Positions 25,314 to 34,110 of a stretch of DNA of 64,000 nt are shown here, piece by piece; positions within the stretch are counted from its first letter, which is position 1; the number at the start of each line of letters is the position of its first letter. Origin of the DNA: DATJGR01 sp963812255 (lineage in GTDB: Bacteria; Pseudomonadota; Gammaproteobacteria; Pseudomonadales; Azotimanducaceae); contig CAWEUM010000003.1 of the NCBI GenBank assembly GCA_963812255.1, positions 186,001 to 250,000 of the forward strand. Direction: 5' to 3'. The notes under the pieces were generated by a model. The model was not told the DNA's origin and made no database searches. It saw nothing but the letters and a program-made list of their open reading frames with translations. Position numbers and translations under genes: made by a program.

Positions 25314-25820
25314 TCAGGACGCCGGCGGTGTCACCAGCGGAACGGCCCTTGCCAGGCCGACTCTCGCCAACGCATCCAGCTTGTTCTCGATCTGCAACAC
25401 GCGCGCAGTCTTTACGGCCGACAGCACTTTCGCGTATTTCTGAACGTACTTGGCCTTCAGCGCGATGCGTTGCTTTTCGGTAGCGAGCCAGCCATCGGTG
25501 ATCGCCTTCGCATCCGCGTCGGTCAAATCGTCGAGGTTCTGCGCCAATTTGGTGATCTGCGAAATCGTCTTGTCGTTGACCTTCATGATCTCGTTGCGAT
25601 ATTCGCGATAGAGCGGCCAGAACTTCGCACTCTCCGCCTCCGTGAGGATCACGTTGGCGGCCATCGTCGCCTGGCGCTGCGCCTCGGTGAGCGTCCTGAC
25701 CATCTGGATCTGCTGCTCAACACTCATCTCCTCGGCGTACGCTGCGGACCCGCAGAGACAAGAGAGCGCCAGCAGGACACCCCCCATCTGCTTCGCACCG
25801 ATCGTAATGAAGCGATCCAT
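25314..25820 (-). CDS. Secreted helical protein of unknown function
   Basis: 168 residues. Signal peptide MDRFITIGAKQMGGVLLALSCLCGSAAYA, then an almost wholly helical, Gln/Lys/Glu-rich chain (EQQIQMVRTLTEAQRQ, WPLYREYRNEIMKVNDKTISQ, LKAKYVQKYAKVLSAVKTAR) resembling CpxP/Spy-like periplasmic helical proteins in style but lacking their LTxxQ signature. AAGGGGGA lies just before the ATG. Probably periplasmic; function not assignable. Confidence 0.7.
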   Translation of the reverse strand: MDRFITIGAKQMGGVLLALSCLCGSAAYAEEMSVEQQIQMVRTLTEAQRQATMAANVILTEAESAKFWPLYREYRNEIMKVNDKTISQITKLAQNLDDLTDADAKAITDGWLATEKQRIALKAKYVQKYAKVLSAVKTARVLQIENKLDALARVGLARAVPLVTPPAS

Positions 25821-26003
25821 GAATCCCCCTTACCTGCTTTGAAAGGCGGGCATCTTAATTAGACGCAGCCTCCTTTGCACGCAGAGCAGGACATATACGG
25901 AACGCGCCCGAAAGGCGGCACGGTTTGGCGACGCGCCACGGCTTGGCCGTCGTCTGCGGTTTCACGTATGCTCCTTCCGCGTCACACACCACGAATTCGC
26001 ACG

Positions 26004-26408
26004 ATGAGTTTGCTGATTGCCGCGCGCGGGCTGGCTGTCGTGTTGGCTGCCCCAGTCGCCAGCGGCGCACCTGGTCCGACGGCGGATGCGCCGGTGTTCA
26101 TGGTGCTGGGCGTCGCGGCCAAACAGGCCAATCGCATCAAATTCGAAGATGCGCTCGCGGCCAAGCTGGCCGCTGGTCGCCTGGTCTGGGGCGGTGTGTC
26201 GGGGTCGTTCGAACTGGCGGACGTCGATGCGCTGATCGACGAAACGAGCAGCATGATCGCAGACAACATCGCCACGGCGCAGCCTCAGCTGCAACGGATC
26301 CGCGCGCGGCATCGATCCGCTGGCGACTACGCCCACTCATTGACGTTGCGTCAAAGCAACAGTACTCAAAGCGACTACCTTCAACGCAAGAAGAGGATCT
26401 CGACTTGA
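26004..26408 (+). CDS. Small secreted hypothetical protein
   Basis: 134 residues with an apparent signal peptide (LLIAARGLAVVLAAPVASGAPG) and an Ala-rich helical body (FMVLGVAAKQANRIKFEDALAAKLAAG). The stop overlaps the TTG start of the DUF4136 lipoprotein (TTGA), which argues for a real, translationally coupled gene, but no Shine-Dalgarno is visible and I recognise no family. Confidence 0.45.
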   Translation: MSLLIAARGLAVVLAAPVASGAPGPTADAPVFMVLGVAAKQANRIKFEDALAAKLAAGRLVWGGVSGSFELADVDALIDETSSMIADNIATAQPQLQRIRARHRSAGDYAHSLTLRQSNSTQSDYLQRKKRIST

Positions 26409-26983
26409 AAACGTCCCGAACCGGTTTTTCATACGCACTCGGTGCCATTCTCGTGTGTGCGTTCGCAGCCGGCTGCGAGAGCATCACGGTCAAAACCGAC
26501 TACGACCAGGGGTTCAATTTCAGCGGCTATCACTCGTTCTCATGGGTCTCGAAGTCGCCGCTGGTCAGTAAACCGGCGGGCCTGAACCCTCTCGTCCAAG
26601 AACGCCTCATGCGCGCGACGAAGAGCGTCCTGACGGCGAAGGGCTTTCGTTTCGTCGAAGATCCGAACAAGGCGGATTTCGTGGTCGCGTTTACGATTGG
26701 AACCCGGCAGGAGGTACGCGCCACCGGTAATCCCTACGCAGTGGGATATGGGATGCGCCCATATATGTGGGGCGCGCCCTACTACCAGAACATCGACGTG
26801 CAGCAATTCACGAAGGGGCGTCTGTCGATCGACATCTTCGATGTGAAAGCCAAAGCGCCGGTATGGCACGGCCATGGCGAGAAGAGCATCTCGAGTTCCG
26901 ATCAGAACAAATCCGAAGAGCTGATCAACGAAGCGGTGGCGAAAATCCTGGCGTCTTTCCCGCCCGGATCGAAGCCTCACTGA
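26405..26983 (+). CDS. DUF4136 lipoprotein
   Basis: 192 residues. TTG start at 26405 with AAGAGGA seven bases upstream. Lipobox FAAGC gives a lipidated Cys; mature sequence ESITVKTDYDQGFNFSGYHSF is the typical DUF4136 opening (V..DYD...F..Y.TF), followed by LVQERLMRATKSVLTAKGFRFV and a C-terminal ELINEAVAKILASFPP. DUF4136 proteins are outer-membrane-associated lipoproteins of unknown role. Coupled by a 4-base overlap to the preceding small secreted protein. Confidence 0.85.
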   Translation: MKTSRTGFSYALGAILVCAFAAGCESITVKTDYDQGFNFSGYHSFSWVSKSPLVSKPAGLNPLVQERLMRATKSVLTAKGFRFVEDPNKADFVVAFTIGTRQEVRATGNPYAVGYGMRPYMWGAPYYQNIDVQQFTKGRLSIDIFDVKAKAPVWHGHGEKSISSSDQNKSEELINEAVAKILASFPPGSKPH

Positions 26984-28443
26984 CGATTGGACGCAGGGGT
27001 GGCCGCGCCGACGAAGTCGACGATGTGCCGCACCAGCGAAATCGTATCGTCGTTGAAGTGGTGGTCGCCCGGCATCTTCAGCGCGCGCGCTTCGGCCGCG
27101 GACAGCCACGGGCACGCGCTGTCTGTCTCATCCGCGCCATATATGCACAGCGTCCTGACGCCCTGCAGCTTGTCGACTTCCGGGACGATCGGAGTACCTT
27201 CCGGCGTGCTGCCCGGAATCCAGTCGGCGACGTGAATCTCGAAGTTCGTGTGTGTTGCCGGACCGAGTAGATTGAGCGACGCAATGCGCGCGCGATACGG
27301 CAGCGTCAGATCCGCCACGATGAAAGGCAATACGTCGGCGCCGAACGAATAGCCGATCAGCACCACCTCGTCCTTGTGCCACGCCGTCAGGTAATGATCG
27401 ATGATCCGCTTCAGGTCATGTGCCGCATCCGCAGCCCTTCGCGTAGACCAGAAATAGCGCAGCGTGCTCAACGCCACGACGGGAATGCCCAAGGCCGCCA
27501 ACCGCTCAGAGATAGCCCGATCGAGTCCCGCCCAACCCCCGTCCCCGGTGAACAACACGGCCATGCGCCGCGATGTGCCGACCTTCGCCGGAACTTCGAT
27601 GAGCGGCAGGTCGCGAAGGTCCGCCGGCAGCGCGTTCTTCCGGCTGCTGGTTTGCCCGGTCGCAGTCACCAGTTTCAAATACGCATCGCGAAACTGATCG
27701 AGCCAACCGTCGCCGCCCGCAAACGCGTGATCGAGGTTCGGCATCGCGACGACCTTCGCCGACGAAATATGAGACGCGAATTCGCGCACATCGCCGATCG
27801 GACAGATTGCATCGGAATCGCCGTGCAGCAGGACCCACGGCATCGCGAGGTTCAATTCGGGCTCGAGCGCGATCCCCGATCGACCAGGATTGGTTGCCGT
27901 CCGCAACCCCGCCCCTTTGCATAATCGTGAAGCCATCGGCAGATTCGCGCAGAAGCCGAGGCTGGTCACCGCAGAGAACGTACCGCGCGGTGCTTGCGCT
28001 GCCGCGGCGTACACCAGGGTGGCACCCGCACCGAGACCGATCAGGTTGGGTGCCCGCGGCGGGCTCACGCCGACACGCTGCTGCAGCGTTCTGCTCAGCC
28101 GCGCGAGATCGCGAGCCAGATTCACGCAGCCATCATGACGCGCGCTAAGCGACGCAAGGTAAGCGCGCCCATCGATTCCGGCGACGAGTGCGCCCCAACT
28201 TTGCAGTTGCTGCGCCATGTCGACAACGGTACCGCGCCAGCCGTCAGCCCCGGATATGAACAACACCACGCTGTCCGGATTCGCATCACGCGCATAGACC
28301 ATGACGTCGCCGAAGGTTTCACTCTCCAACACCGAATCGCTGACATCGGCGGGGTCGCGTACGCCGATCACGCACGGCACGAGCGCCAGCAACATGATCA
28401 CCGCCAGCGCTCTGAGTGGTACGCGCCTCGACGCGTCGCGCAT
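26977..28443 (-). CDS. AcvB/VirJ-family hydrolase (lysyl-phosphatidylglycerol hydrolase type)
   Basis: 488 residues with a hydrophobic N-terminal export/anchor segment (LRALAVIMLLALVPCVIGV). It has two alpha/beta-hydrolase-like halves: residues ~45-255 (VVLFISGADGWRG...) and a C-terminal VirJ domain from ~293 (MAVLFTGDGGWAGLDRAISERL) with the nucleophile elbow VLIGYSFGADVLPF and a late His in MPGDHHFND. AcvB proteins are periplasmic and hydrolyse lysyl-phosphatidylglycerol, usually beside an mprF/lpiA synthase; none is present here. ATG 28443 is used. The end converges on and overlaps the DUF4136 gene by seven bases. Confidence 0.85.
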   Translation of the reverse strand: MRDASRRVPLRALAVIMLLALVPCVIGVRDPADVSDSVLESETFGDVMVYARDANPDSVVLFISGADGWRGTVVDMAQQLQSWGALVAGIDGRAYLASLSARHDGCVNLARDLARLSRTLQQRVGVSPPRAPNLIGLGAGATLVYAAAAQAPRGTFSAVTSLGFCANLPMASRLCKGAGLRTATNPGRSGIALEPELNLAMPWVLLHGDSDAICPIGDVREFASHISSAKVVAMPNLDHAFAGGDGWLDQFRDAYLKLVTATGQTSSRKNALPADLRDLPLIEVPAKVGTSRRMAVLFTGDGGWAGLDRAISERLAALGIPVVALSTLRYFWSTRRAADAAHDLKRIIDHYLTAWHKDEVVLIGYSFGADVLPFIVADLTLPYRARIASLNLLGPATHTNFEIHVADWIPGSTPEGTPIVPEVDKLQGVRTLCIYGADETDSACPWLSAAEARALKMPGDHHFNDDTISLVRHIVDFVGAATPASNRQ

Positions 28444-28462
28444 CAAGCGCGCTCGCGCCGGC

Positions 28463-29653
28463 TCATCGTGGCACGGCGTTCAGCGCATCGTAGCGAAACA
28501 CCCAGTCCAACGCGTTGGCGCCTGCCGCGGCCAATGCACGATTACGCAGCCACGAAAACGGGGGACGCAGATGAAACAGCTTCGCATTTCTGCGCGAGCC
28601 GAACTGGATTCGCGCCGTGCGCGCACGCCGCAGCGCTTCGAAACGTGCCAACGCCGCCGCAATGTCGCGCGTCCCATCGGCACATTTCCAAAGCAGGTCC
28701 GACAACACGGCGGCGTCCTCGATCGCCATCGCCGCGCCTTGCGCCATGAATGGCAGCGCCGGATGGCACGCGTCGCCGAGCAGCGCGACGCGGCCGTCGG
28801 TCCACTTGGGCAGCGGCCGACGGTCAAAAAGCGCCCATTTGAAACAGCCGTCCCGATCCATGTTATGGATCAGCACGCGCACGGTTTCGTGCCAGCCGGC
28901 GAAGTCGCGCTCGAGTTCGGCGCGTTCGCCGCGCTGGGTCCACGATTCGACCTCCCAACCCGATTTTTCGACCACACAGACACAATTCACCAGCCCACCG
29001 GACCGCACCGGGTAGTGCACGAAATGGCTTCCCGGACCCATCCAGAGGGTAGCGACGGAATCGACCCACTCTTGCGGTAAGCGCTCAACGGGTACCAGTG
29101 CGCGCCACGCGACGTGCCCAGTGAACCGTGGTGTCTGAACACCGAACATCTGGGCGCGTACGTTTGAATGGATACCGTCTGCGCCAATCAGCACCGCGCC
29201 ACCGTAGCGTTGTTTGTTGGTGCTGATCTCGACCCCGTCGGTCGCCTGGGTGAACGCCTCGAAACGCGTTGCGACATGCAGTTCAACGTTGCGCTCCGCG
29301 CGTACGCCGGCAATCAGCGCCGCCAGCAGGTCCGCGCGATGCACGTGGTAGTAGGGAAATCCATAGGCCGCGACTGCATGCGCGCCGAGCACGTTGGTCG
29401 CGATGATCCTGCCGGTATTCCAATCGCGCATTTCGATACGTTCCGGCCGAAACGCGACACGTCGCAGTTCTTCTTCGAGACCGAGATGATGCAACACGCG
29501 CACGCAATTGGGGCTCAGTTGGATGCCTGCCCCGATCTCGCCGATCGAGGGCGATTGCTCTATTACATCGACTTCGATACCGCGCTTTGCCAACGCCAGC
29601 GCGCACGTCAGACCGCCGATCCCCGCGCCGACGACCAGCGCGCGTTTAGCCAT
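28463..29653 (-). CDS. FAD-dependent aromatic monooxygenase (salicylate-hydroxylase-like)
   Basis: 396 residues. GxGxxG FAD motif ALVVGAGIGGLTCALALAKRG followed by the ribose-binding Glu; the DG motif VLIGADGIHSNVRAQMFG; and the GD motif RVALLGDACHPALPFMAQGA binding FAD ribityl. This is the class A flavin hydroxylase layout (salicylate or 3-hydroxybenzoate hydroxylases). ATG 29653 gives the usual short N-terminus; ATG 29674 is possible. Twenty bases ahead of acvB on the same strand. The aromatic substrate is unknown. Confidence 0.9.
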   Translation of the reverse strand: MAKRALVVGAGIGGLTCALALAKRGIEVDVIEQSPSIGEIGAGIQLSPNCVRVLHHLGLEEELRRVAFRPERIEMRDWNTGRIIATNVLGAHAVAAYGFPYYHVHRADLLAALIAGVRAERNVELHVATRFEAFTQATDGVEISTNKQRYGGAVLIGADGIHSNVRAQMFGVQTPRFTGHVAWRALVPVERLPQEWVDSVATLWMGPGSHFVHYPVRSGGLVNCVCVVEKSGWEVESWTQRGERAELERDFAGWHETVRVLIHNMDRDGCFKWALFDRRPLPKWTDGRVALLGDACHPALPFMAQGAAMAIEDAAVLSDLLWKCADGTRDIAAALARFEALRRARTARIQFGSRRNAKLFHLRPPFSWLRNRALAAAGANALDWVFRYDALNAVPR

Positions 29654-29695
29654 CGCCGGCACGCGCCCAGCCATTCAGGGGTACACCCATCGACG

Positions 29696-30103
29696 TTATG
29701 GGTGATCGACGATCGGATAGCCAGCCGCCTTCAGATCCTGGTAGCCACCCGTCATGGCGGTCACGTGCGTATAGCCAAGCTGACGAAGCTCCTGAGCCGC
29801 ACGCTGCGCGCGCACTCCGCTGCCGCAATAGAGCACCAGCGGCGTATCCTTGTGCGGCAGGAGCGCTGCCGCGCGCGCATCCACCAGATCCACCGGCAGG
29901 TGCAGCGCATTCTTCAGGTGGCCGGCGGACCACTCCGCGCCGGTGCGTACATCCACGAATTGCGTGCCGGCATCATAGAGATGTCGCGCCTGTGCGGCGT
30001 CGGGGCGCGGCCCTTCCGCGCCGGTGCAAGCGCCTGTCAGCAGAACCGCGATCGCAAACAATGCGATTCGCAATGATCGACCGCTACGGTCCGCATTCGT
30101 CAT
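29696..30103 (-). CDS. Rhodanese-like lipoprotein
   Basis: 135 residues. Signal and lipobox FAIAVLLTGAC predict lipidation. The rhodanese domain holds QFVDVRTGAEWSAGHLKNALHLP and the active-site loop LVLYCGSGVRAQRAA with catalytic Cys, ending MTGGYQDLKAAGYPI. ATG 30103 fixed by AGGAGAG upstream. A periplasmic single-domain rhodanese that could carry persulfide sulfur. Confidence 0.88.
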   Translation of the reverse strand: MTNADRSGRSLRIALFAIAVLLTGACTGAEGPRPDAAQARHLYDAGTQFVDVRTGAEWSAGHLKNALHLPVDLVDARAAALLPHKDTPLVLYCGSGVRAQRAAQELRQLGYTHVTAMTGGYQDLKAAGYPIVDHP

Positions 30104-30125
30104 GTCGATTCTCTCCTGTTGATCT

Positions 30126-31343
30126 CTAAGCGGCACCGAGCGCATTCAAAACCGCAGCCACCAGTCGGTTGCCGCGCGTGTCGGTTTCGATGCCGGGTTG
30201 CATCTGATTCATCGCATAACCGATGCCGAGCTTCAGCCCAGGATCGGCGAAACCGACACTACCACCGGCTCCGGGGTGTCCATAGGCCGCAGCATTCGGT
30301 CCGTACATGCCCTGGGTGTTCAGGATGACACCGCGACCGCGCCGCAGCGGCCGGCCCAGCACCAGGTCGTCCTGCTCGCCCACTTCTTCACGGCACAGTT
30401 CGACGATCGTCGCTTCATTCAGTACACGCACGCCATGCAGTTCGCCGCCTCGCGCGAGCGCGCCGTAGATACGCGCGATGCCGCGCGCAGTGGCCTGCGC
30501 ATTCGCCGCCGCGATTTCGGCGCTGCGCCACGGCGCACTGCATGCATCCTGCCACGGCCGAATCGACGGGTTCTGCAGCGCGTATTTGTACAGCGGCGGC
30601 ATTTTGAGCGCCATCAGTGCGGCGAGATCCGGTTGAATGCGGGCATGATTGGGACCGATCAGATCGGCGACGCGGCCGTGCTCGCTCCGATCCAGCCCGA
30701 GGTGCACGTCGGCGCCAAGTGGTCCCGCAATCCGAGAGGCGAGAATGCTGCCCAACGATTTATCCGTGGCGCGCAACGCAAGTTCGCCCGGCAGATATCC
30801 CCACAACACCGCGTGGTAGCCAGCCGCCGTGCCCGGCTCCCAGAATGGTTCTTCCGCGGCGATGCGCGCGGTCATCGTCGGGAAGTCGTACAAATCGACA
30901 ATTTCGACCCGCTCGCGTAGTCCACATATGCCGGATTGATGCGACAGCAGTTGGCCAACCGATAGTCCATTGCGCGCCGCGCGCAACTCGGGCCAATAAT
31001 CCGCGACGGGGGCGTCGTAGTCGATCAAGCCATCTTCGACCAACGCGGCAAACGCGATCGACGCGATACCTTTGGTCGTCGAATAGACGTTGACGAGCGT
31101 GTCTTCGTTCCAGGGTCGCGTGCAGGCCCGGTCCTGGTAGCCGCCCCACAGATCGACCACCGTCTCACCATCCGCGATTGCGCAGAAGCTGGCGCCAACC
31201 TCGATATCATCGCGAAAATTGCGTTCGAAAACATCGCGCGCCGCCTCGAAGCCCGGCGCCACCGATCCATGCACGGGAAACGTCCCCACAGTTCCATCTC
31301 GTTGTCCTACGAACTGCTTGAATAGCAGAATCGAACTGCGCAT
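30126..31343 (-). CDS. Serine hydrolase of beta-lactamase family (class C / EstB-like)
   Basis: 405 residues. SxxK motif in NVYSTTKGIAS (nucleophile Ser and Lys), second motif near GYHAVLWGYLPGEL, and a C-terminal GHPGAGGSVGFADP replacing the KTG box. There is no signal peptide. Such proteins are family VIII esterases or D-aminopeptidase-like enzymes rather than true beta-lactamases. GGAG lies five bases before the ATG. Twenty-two bases upstream of the rhodanese gene, same strand. Confidence 0.88.
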   Translation of the reverse strand: MRSSILLFKQFVGQRDGTVGTFPVHGSVAPGFEAARDVFERNFRDDIEVGASFCAIADGETVVDLWGGYQDRACTRPWNEDTLVNVYSTTKGIASIAFAALVEDGLIDYDAPVADYWPELRAARNGLSVGQLLSHQSGICGLRERVEIVDLYDFPTMTARIAAEEPFWEPGTAAGYHAVLWGYLPGELALRATDKSLGSILASRIAGPLGADVHLGLDRSEHGRVADLIGPNHARIQPDLAALMALKMPPLYKYALQNPSIRPWQDACSAPWRSAEIAAANAQATARGIARIYGALARGGELHGVRVLNEATIVELCREEVGEQDDLVLGRPLRRGRGVILNTQGMYGPNAAAYGHPGAGGSVGFADPGLKLGIGYAMNQMQPGIETDTRGNRLVAAVLNALGAA

Positions 31344-31418
31344 TCCATCTCCGCGGCGAACCTTCGGGCGCGTTCGCTTTCAAATGAATAGACAGACGAA
31401 GGAATTAGAGGTGGCACC

Positions 31419-31889
31419 ATGTATAGACACTCACCCCGGCAAGATCGTTCGGCGTTCGCGTCTTATGGCGCGGCGATGTTGTTGCTGTATGCGTCGATGG
31501 CCGTTGCATCGACGACCCCGTCCGCGACCGGCAGCGGCGCAGCCCAAGCACCGTCGATCCCGTACGAGTTCTGCGCGTCGGGCAACGTACCCGACGGGAC
31601 GACGTACGTCAGCCCCGTGTTCCAAGACCCGCTACGCGACGTCCGACCCGAATTCGCGGACTATCTCGCCTACGCGCACGGATATCACGGGCTGACGAAA
31701 TGCTACGTGCTGCCGTCGCGCGCGTCGGCGCAGGAGTTCCGTGCGCAACGCATCGAACTGCTGCACTGGAACGATGCATTCAAAGTGGTTGCGACCCAAT
31801 GGAATCCGTCGCCGAGCGCGAAGAAGGCACCATCCTGGCTGGCTACAACGGGCGAATCCGCACCGGCAATTCAGCAATCCCCCGAATAA
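31419..31889 (+). CDS. Secreted hypothetical protein
   Basis: 156 residues with a signal-like segment (YGAAMLLLYASMAVAS) and a mature part beginning PYEFCASGNVPDGTTYVSPVF, with two cysteines that could pair. GAGGTGG precedes the ATG. The 3' end overlaps the converging P450 gene by 47 bases. No family recognised. Confidence 0.6.
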   Translation: MYRHSPRQDRSAFASYGAAMLLLYASMAVASTTPSATGSGAAQAPSIPYEFCASGNVPDGTTYVSPVFQDPLRDVRPEFADYLAYAHGYHGLTKCYVLPSRASAQEFRAQRIELLHWNDAFKVVATQWNPSPSAKKAPSWLATTGESAPAIQQSPE

Positions 31890-33102
31890 AATTGTTGGGA
31901 TGCCGGACGACGTCGCCAACCACCTCGATGGTGTGGAAGCGTTTCATGATCTCCTCCCACAGCACGCGCAACTGCATTTCCGCGAGCCGGTTGCCCATGC
32001 AGCGGTGAATGCCGAAGCCGAACGATACGTGTGAGCGAGCGTTTTCCCGATCGATGATCAGTTTGTCAGGGTTCTCGAACACGGTCTCGTCGCGATTGCC
32101 GGACAGATACCACATGATCACCTTGTCTCCTTCGCGGATCCGTTTGCCGGCGAGCTGCGTATCGCGCAGCGCCGTGCGGCGCATGTGAATCACCGAGGTC
32201 TGCCAGCGAACCATCTCGGCGACCATGTTCGGAATCAGCTGCGGTTGGGCGCGCAGCTTGGCGTACTGATCCGGCGATTCGTTGAGCGCCAGCACACCGC
32301 CACTGATCGTATTGCGAGTGGTGTCGTTGCCACCGACGATCAACAGCAGAATGTTTCCTAGGAACTCGATTGGCCGCGACGGCATGTCGCGCGTGGATTC
32401 GCCGTGCGCCAGCATCGAGATCAAATCAGGGCGGGGATCCTGCGCGGCCCGCTCCACCCACAACTGCGCGAATGTGTCGGCACAATCCTGCAGCGCCCGG
32501 CGCCTCACGTCGACCGATGCGCCCGCCTCACCCATCAACTGCGGCGAGGCCGTGGTCAGATCGGACCAATACACCAGCTTGCGTCTGTCTTCGTACGGAA
32601 AATCGAACAGCACAGCGAGCATTCGCGCCGTGAGTTCCACCGACACTTCGTCGACCCAGTTGAACGTCTCGCCAACCGGCAGATTGTCGAGGATGTCGAT
32701 GACCCGTTCGCGGATCTGCGGCTCCAGGTTCGCCAGATTGCGCGGCGCCACCGACGGCGCGACCGTCTTGCGCTGAATGCTATGGCGCGGTTCGTCCATC
32801 GCGATGAAGTTTTCGAGTTCGATCTCGTTTGGATCTTCGTCGCCGATCGTGATGCCGCCGACTTCCGACGAATACACTTCGGGACTGGTGTCCACCGTCT
32901 TGATGTCGGCGTGACGGGTGACCGACCAGTACGGCCCATTGCTGCTCGCGCGGCAGTAATGCACCGGGTCCTGCTGCCGCAGCCGCGCGAAGTACGGCCT
33001 CCAACTGTCGTCGCCGTAATATTGCGCACGGCTGACGTCGATGTCGGCCAGCGGCATCGTCCAAGCGACGCTGTCCGAGTCGTCCACGGTTGCCTGGCTC
33101 AT
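31843..33102 (-). CDS. Cytochrome P450
   Basis: 419 residues from ATG 33102 (AGCGGGGG upstream). I-helix oxygen-binding motif GGNDTTRN, K-helix ExxR in VAEMVRW, and the heme loop FGFGIHRCMGNRLAE with the axial Cys. The segment NFIAMDEPRHSIQRKTVAPSV is typical of soluble bacterial P450s that hydroxylate terpenes, steroids or fatty acids. No ferredoxin or reductase gene adjoins it. Divergent from an EF-hand protein across a region with overlapping hairpins. Confidence 0.93.
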   Translation of the reverse strand: MSQATVDDSDSVAWTMPLADIDVSRAQYYGDDSWRPYFARLRQQDPVHYCRASSNGPYWSVTRHADIKTVDTSPEVYSSEVGGITIGDEDPNEIELENFIAMDEPRHSIQRKTVAPSVAPRNLANLEPQIRERVIDILDNLPVGETFNWVDEVSVELTARMLAVLFDFPYEDRRKLVYWSDLTTASPQLMGEAGASVDVRRRALQDCADTFAQLWVERAAQDPRPDLISMLAHGESTRDMPSRPIEFLGNILLLIVGGNDTTRNTISGGVLALNESPDQYAKLRAQPQLIPNMVAEMVRWQTSVIHMRRTALRDTQLAGKRIREGDKVIMWYLSGNRDETVFENPDKLIIDRENARSHVSFGFGIHRCMGNRLAEMQLRVLWEEIMKRFHTIEVVGDVVRHPNNFIRGIAELPVRIRPL

Positions 33103-33161
33103 GTAGCCCCCGCTCGAAATACAATGTGTGCAGGTCGGACTGTTGCACAGATGATGAGGGT

Positions 33162-33194
33162 CGTCACGCGAGGCGTGACGACGGTCACGCCTCG
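33162..33194. promoter_or_regulatory. Two mutually exclusive hairpins between P450 and EF-hand gene
   Basis: CGTCACGC (33162-33169) pairs with GCGTGACG (33173-33180). CGAGGCGTGAC (33169-33179) can instead pair with GTCACGCCTCG (33184-33194), an 11-bp stem with a 4-base loop. The middle arm is shared, so only one can form. It could be a repeated operator half-site or an RNA switch ahead of the gene at 33237. Confidence 0.45.
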
Positions 33195-33236
33195 TCGCTT
33201 GAACTCGACCACGGCGTGGGCGATGCTCGACCGCAT

Positions 33237-34004
33237 ATGAACCCCCCCAAAACGCTACCCGCACTTCTGTTCACCGGGCTGGCGCTGGCCGCATCCGCAA
33301 GCCACGCCGAGACCCATCTCAACAGAGCCAGCGATTGGCTGGGCCACGCGGTTGTTACGCAGGACGGCAAGGCGCTGGGGACCGTGCGCGATTTCGCGAT
33401 CGATGAACGCAGCGGCAAGATCGTCTACATCGTCGTCTCGGTGGGCAGCTTTCTGATTGAGAACAATCTGATCGCAGTGGCGCCCGATGCGCTGGATCGC
33501 TCGAGCACCGACGACGGCGTGTTGCGGCTCGAAGCCGACCCGAGCACGCTGCGCGATGCCACCCGTTTTGCCGATGACGGTCGATGGCCGAGCGCGCCCG
33601 GTGTAGCGCGGGCTGAAGCGGCGCGCACAGCGCCGCCAATGGAGACACGAGGGGAGACGTCGGTCACCAAACCCGCAACTGAGGCGTTGCCGAAGACCGG
33701 CAGCGCGACCATCGAGAGCGGCACGAAAACCGCGCACCTGTCGGCCAACGAACGGGTGATCACACAAACGGCACCGCCCGCTCCTCCGGTTCCGGCGGCG
33801 CAGAAAGCACCATCGTCGCGGCCGCCGCCGATCAACGAATTCGAGCGGCTCGACAAGGATGGCGACGGGGTGCTCAACCGTTCCGAGTTTGCGCCCGTGA
33901 TCGGACCAAAAGACCGCTATTCGAAGATCGACACCAACGCCAACGGCGTGATCGAGCCGCAAGAGTTCGACGCATACGAACAGCAGCACGCCAACACCGA
34001 CTGA
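33237..34004 (+). CDS. Secreted PRC-barrel protein with C-terminal EF-hands
   Basis: 255 residues. Signal peptide (LPALLFTGLALAASASHA-ET). Residues ~30-105 form a PRC-barrel (ASDWLGHAVVTQDGKALGTVRDFAIDE...KIVYIVVSVG). A Pro/Ala/Thr-rich linker follows, then two EF-hand loops: DKDGDGVLNRSEF and DTNANGVIEPQEF with the calcium-ligand positions filled. Combination suggests a periplasmic calcium-responsive protein. A possible two-arm switch lies upstream. Role unknown. Confidence 0.82.
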   Translation: MNPPKTLPALLFTGLALAASASHAETHLNRASDWLGHAVVTQDGKALGTVRDFAIDERSGKIVYIVVSVGSFLIENNLIAVAPDALDRSSTDDGVLRLEADPSTLRDATRFADDGRWPSAPGVARAEAARTAPPMETRGETSVTKPATEALPKTGSATIESGTKTAHLSANERVITQTAPPAPPVPAAQKAPSSRPPPINEFERLDKDGDGVLNRSEFAPVIGPKDRYSKIDTNANGVIEPQEFDAYEQQHANTD

Positions 34005-34110
34005 CGTTTCGCAACACCGAACGACGGCCGCGAAGTTCGACGGCACGCGGCGGCTTGCACGGTCACCCGGTTTCACCGTCTACTGAGCGTTCACCATTCG
34101 AAATCACACC

